64,000 bases of DNA, taken from positions 310,001 through 374,000 of the forward strand of contig NZ_JARVRX010000010.1 in NCBI RefSeq assembly GCF_030209435.1, written 5' to 3'. The notes below the pieces were generated by a model, which was given only the letters and a program-made list of their open reading frames with translations, was not told the DNA's origin and made no database searches. The position numbers and the translations under genes were made by a program. Shown here piece by piece: positions 63,669 through 64,000 of the stretch. Each line of letters starts with the position of its first letter. Position 1 is the first letter of the stretch. Origin of the DNA: Mycolicibacterium sp. lyk4-40-TYG-92 (GTDB lineage: Bacteria; Actinomycetota; Actinomycetes; Mycobacteriales; Mycobacteriaceae).

Positions 63669-64000
63669 ATGCTGCAGGCGCCGAATCTGGACGACAGGAC
63701 GTTCCAGGAACTGGTGGACGACGCGCGCAGGCTGGTACGACTGCGCTGCCCCGAGTGGTCGGATCACAACATCTCCGACCCCGGGATCACACTGATCGAA
63801 ACCTTCGCGATGATGGTCGACCAGTTGATCTATCGATTGAACCGCGTTCCCGATCGTCACTACATCAAATTCCTGGACCTCCTCGGCCTGCAGTTGCGGC
63901 CGCCGGGTGCCGCTCAGGCTGAAGTGACGTTCTGGCTGGCGGCCCCGCAGCCCCAGGTGGTGACGGTCCGAGCGGAGACGGAGGTGAGCACCGACCGCAC
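63669..64000 (+). CDS. gpJ-like baseplate protein, 5' part
   Basis: The frame from ATG 63669 stays open to the right edge (about 110 residues seen). It reads MLQAPNLDDRTFQELVDDAR, then WSDHNISDPGITLIETFAMM and DQLIYRLNRVPDRHYIKFLD. This is the N-terminus of Pvc11/gp6-type baseplate J proteins that form the baseplate wedge. The rest of the operon continues outside the window. Confidence 0.9.
   Translation, partial: MLQAPNLDDRTFQELVDDARRLVRLRCPEWSDHNISDPGITLIETFAMMVDQLIYRLNRVPDRHYIKFLDLLGLQLRPPGAAQAEVTFWLAAPQPQVVTVRAETEVSTDR

Noticed and set aside
43669..64000. Prophage or type VI secretion system
   Set aside because: No capsid, portal, terminase, lysis or integrase genes are seen, and no TssJLM membrane complex or ClpV; the AAA+, DUF4255, DUF4157 and DUF6760 proteins are eCIS markers.

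Overview
The window reads as chromosome of a mycobacterium (Mycobacterium/Mycolicibacterium type). Coding density and GC are high, GTG and TTG starts are common, and the gene families fit: a dppABCD peptide transporter in mycobacterial order, a BlaI/BlaR1-like pair, PucR- and TetR-regulated lipid or steroid catabolism genes, and a remnant of a KshA-like Rieske oxygenase. The assignment is inferred from gene content; no rRNA or marker gene is present.

Positions 1-21.8 kb are a patchwork accessory region. It holds a catabolic cluster (phosphotransferase, NTF2-like protein, SDR, hydrolase, PucR regulator, FAD amine oxidase), then decayed lipase and SDR fragments. A copper/cell-envelope module follows (cupredoxin-fused Cu P-type ATPase, polysaccharide deacetylase, small membrane protein, NlpC/P60 peptidase, BlaR1-like peptidase, BlaI), with candidate BlaI boxes. 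Next come a TetR-controlled membrane protein, a frameshifted GNAT acetyltransferase, an SDR, a frameshifted Rieske remnant, and a TetR-phytanoyl-CoA dioxygenase operon opposite an MFS transporter. The region ends at an isolated 3' half of an initiator tRNA-fMet gene followed by what looks like its native terminator. That is the usual scar of an integrative element, so the left part of the window is probably an island whose other end lies outside.

Positions 22-28.6 kb look like core chromosome: a membrane diguanylate cyclase and the dppABCD dipeptide ABC transporter.

Positions 28.9-64 kb form one large accessory system: an extracellular-type contractile injection system (eCIS, phage-tail-like). 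The structural operon (55.0 kb to the right edge) encodes sheath, inner tube, a zinc-motif assembly protein, a DUF6760 protein, an 852-residue disordered QR-repeat protein, a second tube protein, a LysM baseplate protein, a VgrG-like spike, a gp25-like protein and the start of a gpJ-like baseplate protein. An upstream operon encodes the DUF4255 tail-terminator-like protein, a AAA+ ATPase and a 1274-residue toxin-like protein. Between them lie a DUF4280 PAAR-like protein, an HExxH protein, a zinc-ribbon/Ig-like membrane protein and a DUF4157 protein. To the left are an L,D-transpeptidase-like protein, two tandem giant LuxR/MalT-type regulators, two paralogous single-pass wall-spanning proteins (one collagen-like and Pro-rich, one Ser/Thr-rich), an Ig-like membrane protein, a glycosyltransferase, an epimerase, a VOC protein and a NarL-type regulator.

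Three observations tie the system together. Four otherwise unrelated proteins (L,D-transpeptidase, 1274-aa protein, HExxH protein, DUF4157 protein) share an N-terminal LQRxxGN helix, a candidate loading signal. The two wall-spanning paralogs have duplicated promoter motifs with identical 38-bp spacing. TGCCC-N4-GGGCA dyads occur in front of the eCIS operons.
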